In this document: one piece after another, positions 12,120 through 22,519 of the stretch
Numbering within the stretch: position 1 is the first letter of the stretch
Layout: every line of letters starts with the position of its first letter
Source of the DNA: Tetragonia tetragonoides
Lineage: Eukaryota > Streptophyta > Magnoliopsida > Caryophyllales > Aizoaceae
Length of the DNA stretch: 64,000 nt
Direction of reading: 5' to 3'
NCBI GenBank assembly: GCA_038025085.1
Contig: CM076140.1
Span: forward strand, 19,159,501-19,223,500
The notes under the pieces: generated by a model
Told to the model about the DNA's origin: nothing
The model's database searches: none
The model's input: only the letters and a program-made list of their open reading frames with translations
Made by a program: the position numbers and the translations under genes

Positions 12120-14005
12120 CACGCTTCCCATAGTGGGACAAGCTCCCCTCTCCCCTTGGGGAACCATCGAACAAGTTTCCTTTTTAGTCCGATTGGGTAT
12201 TTCAAGATTGCCATATCAATATCATTATCGAGAATGTAACAGTAAGGGTCGATTCATTATTGGGTCTTTTTCTCTTCTTTTTTTTTTTTTTTTTTTTTTT
12301 TTTTGGTGTTGTAGGATCCTTAATTTGAATTAACGGGATGGAAATCATTTATTATTTTCGAGAATGTAACATGTGCATCTTATTAGGAACTTATATAACA
12401 AAAGGTTTATAGGAACTTATACAACAAAAGGTAAAAAAAATACTCAAATTATACATTAAGGATGCATAAAATGTTAAGAATAAGTAGTTTAATGTTTTTT
12501 CTTTAATAATCTAATGTTTATAAATAAAGTTGTTGTATTTCTCACTCAATAAAAATGTGTGCTCGTATTCGTCACCGCCAATAGGTTATGTAAAAGTATT
12601 AAGCTAATTAATCCTGACTTCCTATAATTGCAAGTAGACATTATTTTAATAATATGAGTTGAACGTTAGTTGTATTTTTAATTTCGTTAATCTATAACAT
12701 AATCAGGAATAAATATATAAATAAATAAATAAATGAAATCCTTGCCTCGATAAAGTGGATAAAAATGGGAGAAGAGGCTTCAAGAGGGCATGGCAAAATG
12801 AGTAGTAAAAAAAAAACTAAAAATAAAAACTTGTTGCCAAAAGATGAGGTGATAGAGAAAGTGGGTTTTATTTCTAAAGTTTTAGGCCCTTGGGGGTATA
12901 GGACCGTAGGTTTTGGGCTACGGTTGGGTATAGGACCGTAGGGTTTGGGCTACGGTTGGGGACCTGGGGTATGTACGCCGTAGCTTGTGTGGGGTACATT
13001 TGCAGATCTGCTCCATATTGTACAGTTACACAGTGATGATTGTATGGCTAATGTCATGACTAAAAATGACGGATGACGAATGGCTCATGCATTTACATGT
13101 ACTTTTAACCTTTATCAAGACTCAAAAAGCTTGGACAACATAAGTTGGCAATTGATCAGAATAGTAGTATAGACTATAGTACATCCTCTTGTAATAAAAA
13201 ACAAGGATAGTAGTCATAGACTCATAGTAAGTACCATTTAGCTAAAAGTAATAGAGTAATTGTTTTTTTTCGTTTTCTCATAGTGGAACAGGCTCCCCTC
13301 ATCTCCTTGGGGGGACCATCCAACAAGTTCTTTTTTTTTTTCAACAAGTTCCCTTTTTCGTGCGATTTGATATGTCAAGATTGCCATATCAATATCATTA
13401 TCGAGAATGTAACAACAAGAGTGTGTTCATCATTGGGTCTTTTTTTTTTTTTTTGGTGTTGTAGGATCCTTAATTTGAATTAATGGGATGGAACTTAAAG
13501 AACAAAAGGTAAAAATAGAGTTACATACTCAAATTATACATTAAGGATGCATGAAATGTTAGGAATAAGTAATGTTTTTTAACAATATAATGTCTATATA
13601 TAAAGTTGTCATTTTTCTCACTAAAATGTGTGCTCGTATTCATCACCGTCAATAGGTTATGTAAAAGTCTTAAGCTAATTAAACCACATAAAATAGAGTG
13701 GTAGGTAGCAAGAAAAATGAAAGAAAGATATGCCCATATTATACACTTAGTAGAGATATTACACAGTGATGATTGTATGGCTAATGTCATGACTAAATGA
13801 CTAATGACGAATGACTCATGCATGTACATGTACTTCTAACTTTTATCAGGACTCAAAAGCATGGACAACACAAGTTGGCAATTGATCAGAATAGTAGTAT
13901 AGACTATAGTACATCATCTTGTAAAAAAAAACAAGTACAGTAGTCATACACTCATAATTACCATTTAGCTAAAAGTAATAGAGTATTCGTTTTTTCCGTT
14001 TTCTT
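12120..14005. repeat. Imperfect tandem duplication of a unit of about 0.7-1.2 kb
   Basis: Unit A (about 12120-13275) and unit B (about 13279-14005) are direct repeats. Shared landmarks in the same order: CATAGTGG-ACA(A/G)GCTCCCCTC (12130 and 13280), GCCATATCAATATCATTATC (12210 and 13383), a poly-T tract followed by GGTGTTGTAGGATCC, TGTGCTCGTATTC (12557 and 13627), CACAGTGATGATTGTATGGC (13030 and 13761) and GGCAATTGATCAGAATAGTA (13147 and 13877). Unit A has about 400 bp of extra sequence near 12640-13015. No gene is evident in either unit. Confidence 0.9.
12895..12960. repeat. Two-copy 32-bp GC-rich minisatellite
   Basis: GTATAGGACCGTAGG followed by a TTTGGGCTACGGTTGG block occurs twice with period 32 (starting at 12896 and 12928). 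It is unusually GC-rich for the region and lies only in unit A of the large duplication. Confidence 0.85.
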
Positions 14006-14280
14006 TTCCTTTAATTATCCGGAGGGTACCTTTTTCAGAGTCTAGGGTCTAGACAGAAGAAGTTCAAAATGTGCTACTGAAATTGAATTAACGTTAGCTA
14101 AAATTATTTTCAATTATTCATAAATATAATTATAAAAGGATAGGCTGTTTTATTTTTTTATTATTGCAATGAATTTTAATGTGCTACTGAAATTAAATTA
14201 ACCAAGGCAATAGAAATTCAATTCGAGCAATCCAACGTAATCGTACGCAATAGAAATTGTGGACCATTGATTGTTAATTA

Positions 14281-14607
14281 GATGAAATCTGAGCCATCCT
14301 ATTCAAATATTGAATAGATCCTAACAAGATTATGAGAATATTTACTTACCAGTTACTACAATTAAACTCTTAGTTACATTATTAGAATAGTACAATAGAG
14401 GTTAAGAATTTTATTTTCGCAGAACATGGAAGAAGATCCCCCTAGATGAAATCTGAGCCATCCTATTCAAATACGAATAGATCCTAACAAGATTATGAGA
14501 ATATTTACTTACTAGTCACTATAATTAAACTCTTAGTTAGATTATTAGATTAGTATAAAAGAGGTTAAGAATTTTATTTTGGCAAAACATGGAAGAAGAC
14601 CCCCCCC
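14281..14607. repeat. Tandem duplication, two units of about 163 bp
   Basis: Units 14281-14443 and 14445-14607 both begin GATGAAATCTGAGCCATCC and end in ACATGGAAGAAGA followed by a C-run. They differ by scattered substitutions and a 2-nt indel. No open frame of note spans them. Confidence 0.92.
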
Positions 14608-14972
14608 ACCTTCAAAACCATCCACATTCCCTTATCAGCCCAAATAGGAAACTAGAATATTATGTAGGTTGAACAATGGAAGAAAACAATGATTTGCAAA
14701 ATATACAATGTTACCTACATTACTTTGTTATGAGTTTCACTCTCACATTGTCTCACTCTCACATCGAAAGAGAGAAGGAAGATATTAAAAGCAATGAACA
14801 TGTATAAAAACAAATGGCTACAACGTTAAAGCAAGTCACAACTTTCTTGGCCCTTTGGCAAGATCAAGAATGTACACTTATGGACTTATGGTAGATAGCT
14901 TGCTACAATGACTTTCAAGCGTACACTTATGGTGCATAGCACGGATACAAATTAGTATTACTAATATGAATA
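14608..14972. other. Intergenic, nothing recognised apart from a weak GTGCATAGCAC motif
   Basis: Ordinary AT-rich sequence. GTGCATAGCAC near 14932-14942 equals the hairpin core of the Helitron end at 11.9 kb, but a convincing long stem and CTRR end are missing. Confidence 0.5.
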
Positions 14973-15462
14973 GGGTGATAGAGATTGAGTTCTTTTGAGT
15001 TGTATATTAACAGAAAGCACCCAAATGCTTCGTTTGCATTCATTTGAGTGTGAAACTAGACCAAGAATGTTTACACGTACAACAAGCTTTCAAATCCAGG
15101 TTTTGAATGCATTTACGTGTTTTAACACCTCTTACGACTATGATGCTAGAGATTGAGTTCTTTTGTGCTCTATGTTAAGAGAAAGCATCCAAATGCTTTA
15201 TTTGCAGTCATTTGAATGTGAAACTACACCAAGGATGATGTTTGAAAAGTACAAACAAGCTTCAAATCAAGCTTTTGAAAGCATGTTCGCGTTTTCACGG
15301 CTCTTACAACTAGGGTGCTAGAGCTTGAGTTTTTTTGCTTTTGAAAGCACCCAAATACTTTGTTTGCATTCATTTGATTGTGTAACCAAGGATATTTACA
15401 AGTACAAACAAGCTTTAAATCAAGCTTATGAATGCTTTTACGTGTTTTAACAGCTAATAAAA
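14973..15462. repeat. Three-copy tandem repeat, unit about 140-172 bp
   Basis: Units start at 14981, 15149 and 15321 with GAG(A/C)TTGAGTT. Each contains AAAGCA(C/T)CCAAAT, a TTTGCA-TCATTTGA block, a AAGTACAAACAAGCTT-like block and ends near TTTTAAC-CCTCTTAC or its degraded form. Divergence is about 15-20 % by eye, so the array is old. Confidence 0.88.
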
Positions 15463-16203
15463 TTACTAGTACACATCACACAATCCTCCACAGTCGTAAA
15501 GTCGTAGTTTTTGTGACGTTGTGAGTCTTAAAATTTGAGTCTTAAAAATCTTACGAGTCTTATATGTCATTGTGGTGGGCAAAACAAATAGGAGTCTATT
15601 GGTCTTGATATTTCAAGACTCTCTTTGAGACTCAACAATGAGCCCCTACTACAAATAACTGAAACAAAACAATTGGTGGGCCCTGCATACAAAAAAATAA
15701 ATAGGTGAAATGATGAAGAGATAGAGTCAAGAGTCTTGTTAAACAATGTGGTGACAAATTTATAAGCATTTGAATAAACAGAAATACTAATCCTTTATTT
15801 AAAAACAAAAACAAGAAGCAAAACAGAAGTACTCTTAGTCTCTTACTCTCCTACTGTAAATCTTTATACAATCAAATCGCTGGGCTTATTGGCAAATGTG
15901 ATACTTTAAATCTTTGTTTTAAAAAATACTGTAAATCTTTGTACTATCAACAAAACACTTGGAAAAAATCTTTGTAGTATCAAGTTATCAACAAACCAAT
16001 CGGTTATGAATGACTAGATGCAAAAAATATAGAGTAATTTTACTCCATAAAAATAAAAACAAAAACTACAATGTTTATTGTTGCAAGTTGGAAGCAGCTC
16101 CTACCTCCCTAACGTTTATAGATCAGAACAATGCCAGCGTGAATCATCGATATGGCCCGCTCTTGTTAATTGCCTTTGAGGTTTATGAATTCTGATTTTA
16201 TTT
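15463..16203. other. Intergenic, no supported gene
   Basis: AT-rich DNA. Short open frames near 15632-15814 and 16010-16195 show no domain or codon signal that I trust. Confidence 0.5.
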
Positions 16204-16380
16204 TATTCCAGTAAAGATCTTACTAAAATCCAGTAAAGATCTTAATTTCGATCTTAAAGATCTTAAAAAGTAGGCATTGCATTTTCCAACTTTGACACCA
16301 CTGGCCCATGTCCAAGTCTAAAACAAAGTAGAATTGCATTTTCCAACTTTGACACCATTGTCCAAGTCTAAAACAAAACA
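16204..16380. repeat. Small tandem repeats (AGTAAAGATCTTA and a 57-bp unit)
   Basis: CCAGTAAAGATCTTA occurs twice (16208 and 16230). Just downstream, a 57-bp unit beginning ATTGCATTTTCCAACTTTGA occurs at 16276 and 16333. Both are local slippage-type duplications. Confidence 0.8.
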
Positions 16381-16522
16381 AAACAAAATTCAAAAATATT
16401 CGAATTAAGGAGGATATACTCATTGAAACACTAGTATTGAAAAGTGAAATGCCATTACAATGCACATCTCATTATCCAATCTACTACTAATACTACTACA
16501 TTAATTTGGCTTCCATAACAAA

Positions 16523-16618
16523 CAACTACTACTACTACTACTACTACTACTACAGTATTACTACTACTACTACTACTACTACTATTACTACTACAGTACT
16601 ACTACTACTACTACTACA
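16523..16618. repeat. Interrupted (TAC)n microsatellite
   Basis: Three runs of TAC/CTA triplets interrupted by single changes (CAGTATTAC, CTATTACTACTACAG). Confidence 0.95.
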
Positions 16619-16885
16619 ATAACATAATGCTAAGATTAACTTAACAACCTAATTTCAACAAAATGCCGAATAATACAGTAAATAACAACACGAAAAAGGA
16701 ATCATGAGCATAGTAGACCCCTTAATGCTTTAGTCTCCCCGCATTTTGTCTTAGATAAATCCGAATTAAGGCTCAAAATTTTCTCATGTAAAGATAAAAC
16801 CTCAATCTGCGAACTGGTTCTCTTCAACCTCGTCCTATTCACCTAATTTTCCAGGAACAATTTTTTCTCCTTTAGGCTCTTTACT

Positions 16886-17275
16886 TCATCTGCCAAATCT
16901 TTTCTTGCCATCAATTTTAGAAGTTGATCTTACAGATTTCCGTTGGAGACATTGGTCTACCAGACCACGGACTTGCTCAACATCACACCATCTAAAACGG
17001 TTACATTTAGGGGTTCCCTGTTTCAAAAAACTATTGGTTATAAACATTCGTGAATGAAATAAAACAAAAAACTTAAAATTGAGAAGTCTTACACGCCAAT
17101 TTGAACAAGTAAAGAAGAATCTCCCTTTGTTGTTCGTTTCTGTCACAGTTTTCACGGTGAGAGGGACTCCACAATTGCACAATAGGGATGCAATTTCATC
17201 TCTATTACTACTCATTGAGACAGGGGAAGAAGACGATCCAGCGGATCCCTTCACTGTGGAGGATTTTGCTTCCAT
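16886..17275 (-). CDS. Small GRF-type zinc-finger protein (At4g04775-like)
   Basis: Predicted protein starting at 17275 on the minus strand. After a Ser-rich N-terminus it has a GRF zinc finger: CNCGVPLTVKTVTETN, then NKGRFFFTCSNW and, after an intron, PKCNRFRWCD. The Cys-x-Cys, GRF, Cys and Cys-x-x-F-x-W-x-D spacing fits the zf-GRF family, predicted to bind single-stranded nucleic acid. A GT..AG intron of 75 nt (17092-17018) is in frame and has no stop, so an unspliced reading is also open; I favour splicing because it brings the finger halves together. Exons are then 17275-17093 and 17017-16886. Such small GRF proteins are numerous in plant genomes and are often near or inside transposons. 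The usual C-terminal coiled coil or membrane segment is not seen, so this may be a truncated copy. Confidence 0.7.
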   Translation of the reverse strand: MEAKSSTVKGSAGSSSSPVSMSSNRDEIASLLCNCGVPLTVKTVTETNNKGRFFFTCSNWRVRLLNFKFFVLFHSRMFITNSFLKQGTPKCNRFRWCDVEQVRGLVDQCLQRKSVRSTSKIDGKKRFGR

Positions 17276-17700
17276 GCTTTATGATTTAGGCCTATTACTA
17301 GTTATCTTGAGATTTGAGTTTTTCTCCCCTTTGCATTTAGTTTAAGTTACATTGCTTTGTGACTAGCAAAAAAAAAAAAAACAAAAATTTATACTGCTGT
17401 GTAATATAGAGTATTAAACAGTGGAGTTAAAACCTGAAATAATCGGTGCATTAGTAACCTAACTATAAATACTACCTTTTGTTAAGCCTCGCTTGTCACC
17501 ACAGGAACATTATTTTTGAAATCACTTTTGTTAATTGTTGTGATGCCGTCTGAATTTTCTGTTGGATTCGTGGGTGGTTATGAAAAAGGGGCATGAAGAT
17601 GGTATACTCTTTCTTCTTTCTCGTCATGTTTACATATACCATATAAGTTATATGACATTATTTGATGGCAACTTTTCTTTTATCCAGACCCTAGAAACTA
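17276..17700. other. Spacer upstream of the GRF gene
   Basis: Should contain the promoter of the minus-strand GRF zinc-finger gene. I see no clear TATA element or other signal that I would commit to. Confidence 0.4.
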
Positions 17701-17935
17701 CTCCCTCATTTGTTTTTTTGAGGTCAAACTTTGTAAACTTTGACCGTTAATATATAAAAAATCTCTATGAGTTATGATTTGAAAATATATGCATTAGATT
17801 CCTTTGGAAATATATTTTCAAAGTATCAAATTTTTATAAATTTTACTTGTGTAAATTTGTAGATATTAATAGTCAAAGTATTACCTCGAAGACCGTGAAA
17901 AAGCAAGTAGGAAGTTTAAAGAGAATCGGAGGGAG
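17701..17935. mobile_element. Stowaway-type MITE
   Basis: Starts CTCCCTCATTTG and ends CGGAGGGAG, flanked by TA on both sides (17699-17700 and 17936-17937). The subterminal GGTCAAACTTTG is typical of the plant Tc1/mariner-derived Stowaway family. 235 bp. Confidence 0.92.
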
Positions 17936-17965
17936 TAATAACAAAATAAGAAAAGAATGTTACAA

Positions 17966-18010
<45 letters not shown>

Positions 18011-18037
18011 GTATAGCTGAAGTTTATTTTATTCCAT

Positions 18038-18535
18038 GTGTATATAGTTTGTTGTTTTTGTTGTCTTAATTCTCTTAAATATTTGGAGTCCATTTTTTCT
18101 TCTTTCCCTAATATGTTCGTTCATATTTGTGGAGCAGGAGCGACTACTAGCAATAGAGCAACACTTTCCCCTAAGGGGCTATCCAAACTTTACAACTACA
18201 GTAAGGAACAACACGAAGCCCTGATGGATGAGGTTCAGTGCCTTTTGGAGAGGGTGATAGCTCATCTGGGTTGGACAGAATCCAGAGGCTTGCTTCTTAA
18301 GGATGATCCTTTTCTGAAGACTATAGACATTTATGATCTACTTGCCAGACGTGAGGAAGGGAGTTGCTCTGCATGTGTACTTCCTACTGTAGGCCAACGC
18401 CGAATTCGAAGCCCACCTCCTGCAACTCTTTTCCTTACTGGTCCTCGTAAGACACTGAACAAAAAGAAGGCTAAAATGACTCCTTCTCAAATTGAGAACT
18501 GCATTGATCTGAGTTCATCGAAGTCTGAAAACTAA
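18038..18535 (+). CDS. Unrecognised coding exon
   Basis: An open frame ends at TAA 18533. The part from about 18138 on, after an AG that could be a splice acceptor (GTGGAGCAG|GAGCG), reads like real protein: SPKGLSKLYNYSKEQHEALM, then a helical region LLERVIAHLGW, DDPFLKTIDIYDLLARREEG, CSAC, a basic stretch and a Ser-rich end. The 33 residues before it are low-complexity Cys/Phe/Leu-rich and probably intronic. It is therefore likely the last exon of a spliced gene, or a fragment; no upstream exon could be identified. I do not recognise a family. It has about 133 credible residues, no signal peptide and no membrane segment. Confidence 0.45.
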   Translation: MYIVCCFCCLNSLKYLESIFSSFPNMFVHICGAGATTSNRATLSPKGLSKLYNYSKEQHEALMDEVQCLLERVIAHLGWTESRGLLLKDDPFLKTIDIYDLLARREEGSCSACVLPTVGQRRIRSPPPATLFLTGPRKTLNKKKAKMTPSQIENCIDLSSSKSEN

Positions 18536-18999
18536 CCCACAAAAGACTCTTTCATTCGTGATCGGTTATAAAATTGGTTTGCTTTTGCTTTTGCTTTTCT
18601 CTTGGCTATGCAAACCATTGGTAGTATTGTCGTTCCGTTTATCTCTTGAGTAACTGTTACTCTTGAGTAGTAATCCGTACTAATTTGTGATTACTACTAC
18701 TACTAAGAACACCTTAGCAGTTATCTTTATATTAATTATTAATTAATGTATTGTATCCATTTCAGTAATTTTGAAAACTCTATTTTACTACACTTGTTGC
18801 TTTTGTTCAATTCTACTAGAGGCAAACGTGTAAGCATAGACAGAAATAGTATTAGACTATTAGTCACATCCCAATTGTAATTTTTTGATGGGAAGAAGAA
18901 TTTCATTAATTGAAAGCCATACGGCGTTTTTACAAAAAGAATTAAATTCAACAAGAAATAGATCTAAAACATCAAAATACATTCGAATAAAAAAGCTAT
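18536..18999. other. Intergenic
   Basis: Possible 3' flank of the exon above. It contains a short TTTTGCTTTTGCTTTTGC repeat (18579-18597) and the left 9-bp target duplication of the Mutator-like element (18991-18999). Confidence 0.5.
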
Positions 19000-21479
19000 G
19001 GAAAATTTCCACTTTGGTGCCCTGAGATATTGCATAATCATTTTTTAGTGACCTATGTTTTTCATATTTTTATTTTGATTACCTGAGTTAATTAAATTTG
19101 TTTCAATCTACTTTCCGTCCCCTCCTTTAAGTAATTTTTGAAGGGGTAATTAGTCATTTTCTACGCCATGCCCATCTTTCTTCCTCATCCCAATCTGTTT
19201 CCTTTCTCATTCCTCTATTCCCCATCCCCACCACCACCACTCAAATCCGTCACCACAAACCACCTCCAACAGCACGCAGCAGCACCACCCCCTAACCCCC
19301 ACTTTCTCTCTCATCATCTTCACCCCTCTTCTCTCTCTACCATTACGCCTACCTCAACCCAAAAATCCAGAAAATTTCGGTCTACCTTCGAAACCCAGTC
19401 GCCACTATAAACTTCTAGTCAAAATCACCTCCCTACAGCACCACCTCCCTCTCTCACCAGCAAATCATCCCCACAAAACCTTTCAATTATCGAACCCTTC
19501 CAATTCAATAAACCTCTCAATTGTAAGGGTTTATTCTCTTACAAATTTCGAGTTCCATTAAATTCAATTCCTCAATCAAATTATACTCCATTGATTGATT
19601 AAATTCGAGTTTTGCTGACCAAAACAATGGGGAGAGTGAAGAATAAAGAGCCTGCAAGCAGTATCGATGGTGTGAGAGAATTGAGAAGTAAGAGAAATGT
19701 AGTTGATGCAAATCCTAATTGTTTTGATGGTGATGATAATAATGAAGAAGATGAGTAGCAGCAACATGAAAGAGATAAAGAAGAACAGTAGTTTGATGAT
19801 GATGTTGGTATGAGGTGGCGATGTGGATCTGGAGTAGATATCTGGACAATTGAGTTATTTGCAATCTTAAAAGGTGCCATTAAGAATTAAGAAAGCACTA
19901 ATAAATCCATTAACCTCCTGTATTGGTCAACGAACGATGCTATGAAAATGTGGAAATTTGGTCAGGTTAATCAAATAAAAGATCCATTTTTGGGATGTTT
20001 GTGATGTATTCTGGATTTTATGTTCTCTGTTTCATTTTTAATGTTTGATGGGTGCCGGGTGATTTTTGACGTTGGATGGGTGATCTTGGAAGAAGATTTA
20101 CCTTTTTTTTAGCGGAATTGCTTAACGTAAATTCTAAATTACTAAACGTAAATATCTTTTACACAATCTTTTCGAAAGTGCCCTTTTTATTTTCAGAGAA
20201 CCTTCCTCTTTCCTATTTTTTTTCCTCTCAATTCCCCTTATTATACTCCTTCCATACATTGAAAAAAATTCTAAACTACTATCAACATGGATGATTTCTT
20301 TACTCAAGATCAAATTTTTGATGATATTAACGATGATATTCATGTAAGTAAAACAATTTGATTTTATTTTTTTTTTGTTTTTCAAGTACCGTGGCTGTTC
20401 GGGTTGGGGTGGTTTTGAGGGTTTATGGTTGACGGGCGGTTACCGGGGGTGGGTGGGTCGGCGGGACTAGTGGTGGAAGTGAGCTCGCCGACGGTGGGGT
20501 TTGGTGGTGGTGGATCGACGCCGTCGAACACCCAATCCCGACTCTCTCCTGCCCCGCCTCTCTCTCTCTCTCAATCTCCTTCCATACCTGCGCCCACCCC
20601 ACTACACCACCAGCCACCCGCCCACAAAACGTCCCAGCCACCCGCCCTTCCACCATGTAGCCAGCCGCCGCCACTCTTGCCGATTTTCCCCACCCAAATC
20701 CTAGATTATAATTCTTCTTCGTAGTCCTCATCAAGCTTGAATCAATGGATTCATTTGACAATTTGCCATTGATTGATCTCAGACCAATCAACTACGCCAG
20801 ATCTGAATGGAGTCACTGTGCTTGATTGTAGTGCATACACTATAGGATGGTTTCTTCACTAAACGACCTTTATTTTGGACTATGTTAGACAGGCATGGAT
20901 GATCTATGCCAAATTCTGTAGCTTGGCCCTGGCATGAGACTGGCAGCCAAGTCGATAGACAACCAGGCACAGATGAATGATCCGAAGTAAACAATCAATG
21001 GAGTTCATAAAACCCAAGTTAGGGTTGAGGTGATAAAATTCCACCCCACCGCTCTCCCCTTTACGCCATTATCATCAATTCATCATGGTGATAAACTTTC
21101 ATTAATTTATTGTAGCAAGCGCTGATCAATTCATCATGGTGAAAATTGGTTGAGAGAAAAGGAAGGAAGAGAGAGAAAGGGCTGAAAATTACTTAGGGGT
21201 ATTGTGGGAAGTGGGGATTTACGTTTAGTAATTTGCGATTTACGTATAGCAACCCCCTTTTTTAGGGGCTAGTCTCACTGAAGTGGGGGTATTTCAATCA
21301 TTCACCATGTGCATCAGTGCCACGTTAGCAAACTGACGAAAAAACTTAACACGACTAACGGAAAACACTAAAGTGAAACTTTTTCTAATATTTTAGGTGA
21401 CCAAAATGAAAATATGAAAAATATAGGTCACTAAAAAATGATTATGCAATACGTCAGGGCACCAAAGTGAAAATTATCC
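19000..21479. mobile_element. Mutator-like element (outer), non-autonomous
   Basis: Terminal inverted repeats of about 85 bp: left 19000-19084 begins GGAAAATTTCCACTTTGGTG; the right end, read inward from 21479, is GGATAATTTTCACTTTGGTG. Both continue through GCCCTGA, TATTGCATAATCATTTTTTA and GTGACCTAT with few mismatches. Flanks are AAAAGCTAT (18991-18999) and AAAAGCTGT (21480-21488), a 9-bp target duplication with one change, as expected for MULEs. No transposase is present. The interior holds a short frame from ATG 19627 (MGRVKNKEPASSIDGVREL) and Pro/Ser-rich low-complexity sequence, perhaps captured host pieces. A second MULE is nested inside. Confidence 0.9.
20113..21257. mobile_element. 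Mutator-like element (inner, nested), non-autonomous
   Basis: Terminal inverted repeats of 41 bp: left 20113-20153 contains TTGCTTAACGTAAATTC then AAATTACTAAACGTAAAT; the right end 21217-21257, read inward, is GGGGGTTGCTATACGTAAAT then AAATTACTAAACGTAAAT. The flanks TTTTTTAG (20105-20112 and 21258-21265) form an 8-bp duplication, or 9 bp with one change. The interior carries a possible captured first exon at 20287 (MDDFFTQDQIFDD...H followed by donor GTAAGT), a GC-rich Pro/Ser-coding block (20425-20700) and a short frame at 20745 (MDSFDNLPLIDLRPI). No transposase is seen. Confidence 0.88.
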
Positions 21480-22189
21480 AAAAGCTGTCTAGCACTAGAG
21501 ATTCAACAATTCCGACCGGCTTCCATTTAATCGTTGTTTTCCATATTACAGCCTTTTCGCGGAAGACTCTGCTATAGCTTTGAATGCTCGGATCCGACAT
21601 GGTAAACCACCTACTCTTGATAGAATAGATCCGCCAAAGTACCATACGAACGACATTACGGAAACTAACAATTCTCTCAAAAAGTGAGAGACAACTGAAC
21701 CCAATGAATGGAAAAACTAACTATTAACAAATGAAGAGACATAAATTATTCGACTTAATGAAACTAAACAACAGAACAAAACAATGGAACGAAAAGAATT
21801 GGGACTTACCACTAAAGTTTTTGGGAGGAGGATAGAGAGAAAAAGAAGTGCCAGATCCCAACTGTTTATTTCCAGGGAATTACTCATTCCCGGTAGGCTG
21901 TAGTATGCAAACTTAACAATGCCTACAAGGCTACAAGAAACCGCATAATAATATAATTCATATAAAGGGGGTATAAAGGCTTTCACATAAAGAGGGTACA
22001 AAGGCTTAGACATAAATAGGGTCTATGCGTGCTTAGAGAGGAGAGAGGGTATACTACACCAATATTTAGGACACCAGCTTATTGACGCCGGAGCTTTTAT
22101 TAAGATCAATGTGGCAAAAGAGGTCTACTCAGTACTCACCTTTTATTGGTGTGCTTAGAGAGTGGGTGTGCTAACTATAGAGCTGACAA
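21480..22189. other. Intergenic, no supported gene
   Basis: Nothing recognisable beyond short chance frames. It includes the right target duplication of the outer Mutator-like element (21480-21488) and a GTATAAAGGC/GTACAAAGGC repeat near 21970-22000. Confidence 0.5.
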
Positions 22190-22515
22190 AATCCGACCTG
22201 ACCCGCCCGATATCAGACCCGTCCGACCCCCGAAAATGTATGAAATATCATTATCCGAAATCCACCCGACCCGGTCCAACCCTATACCCGATAACACCCG
22301 TTATCCGAATTGACCCAAAACCGATAACACCCAAACCGAAATTACCCGAAACCGAAATAATGAATTAAACTTCACCTGATATGACCCAGAAACCGAACAA
22401 ACCCGAATCCGACTTAACCGCAATCCAAACTAACCCGAACCGAGTTGACCCGTAACCCGACAGCATAAACCCGAATCAATCCGACTCGACCCAATCCAAA
22501 CCGATCACTTTTTTA
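22184..22515. repeat. Degenerate CCGAAN/ACCCGA low-complexity block, probable hAT-MITE remnant
   Basis: Dozens of variants of CCGA, ACCCGA and CCGAAACC in a row. The left edge, TAGAGCTGACAAAATCCGAC at 22178, resembles the YAGRGCTG end of short hAT MITEs with name-like repeats. I could not find the matching right end or target duplication. Confidence 0.6.
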
Positions 22516-22519
22516 ACCC

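Noticed and set aside
14932..14958. Possible third Helitron 3' end (GTGCATAGCAC core)
   Set aside because: The stem is short outside the core and the end would be TTAG rather than a clear CTRR, so it is mentioned only as a weak relative.
12120..15462. CRISPR-like or satellite interpretation of the repeat arrays
   Set aside because: Units are long, imperfect and few, and this is a plant nuclear sequence.
20423..20791. Minus-strand 122-codon frame in the inner Mutator-like element
   Set aside because: Gly/Ala/Val-rich, low complexity, overlapping an equally open plus-strand frame. No domain.
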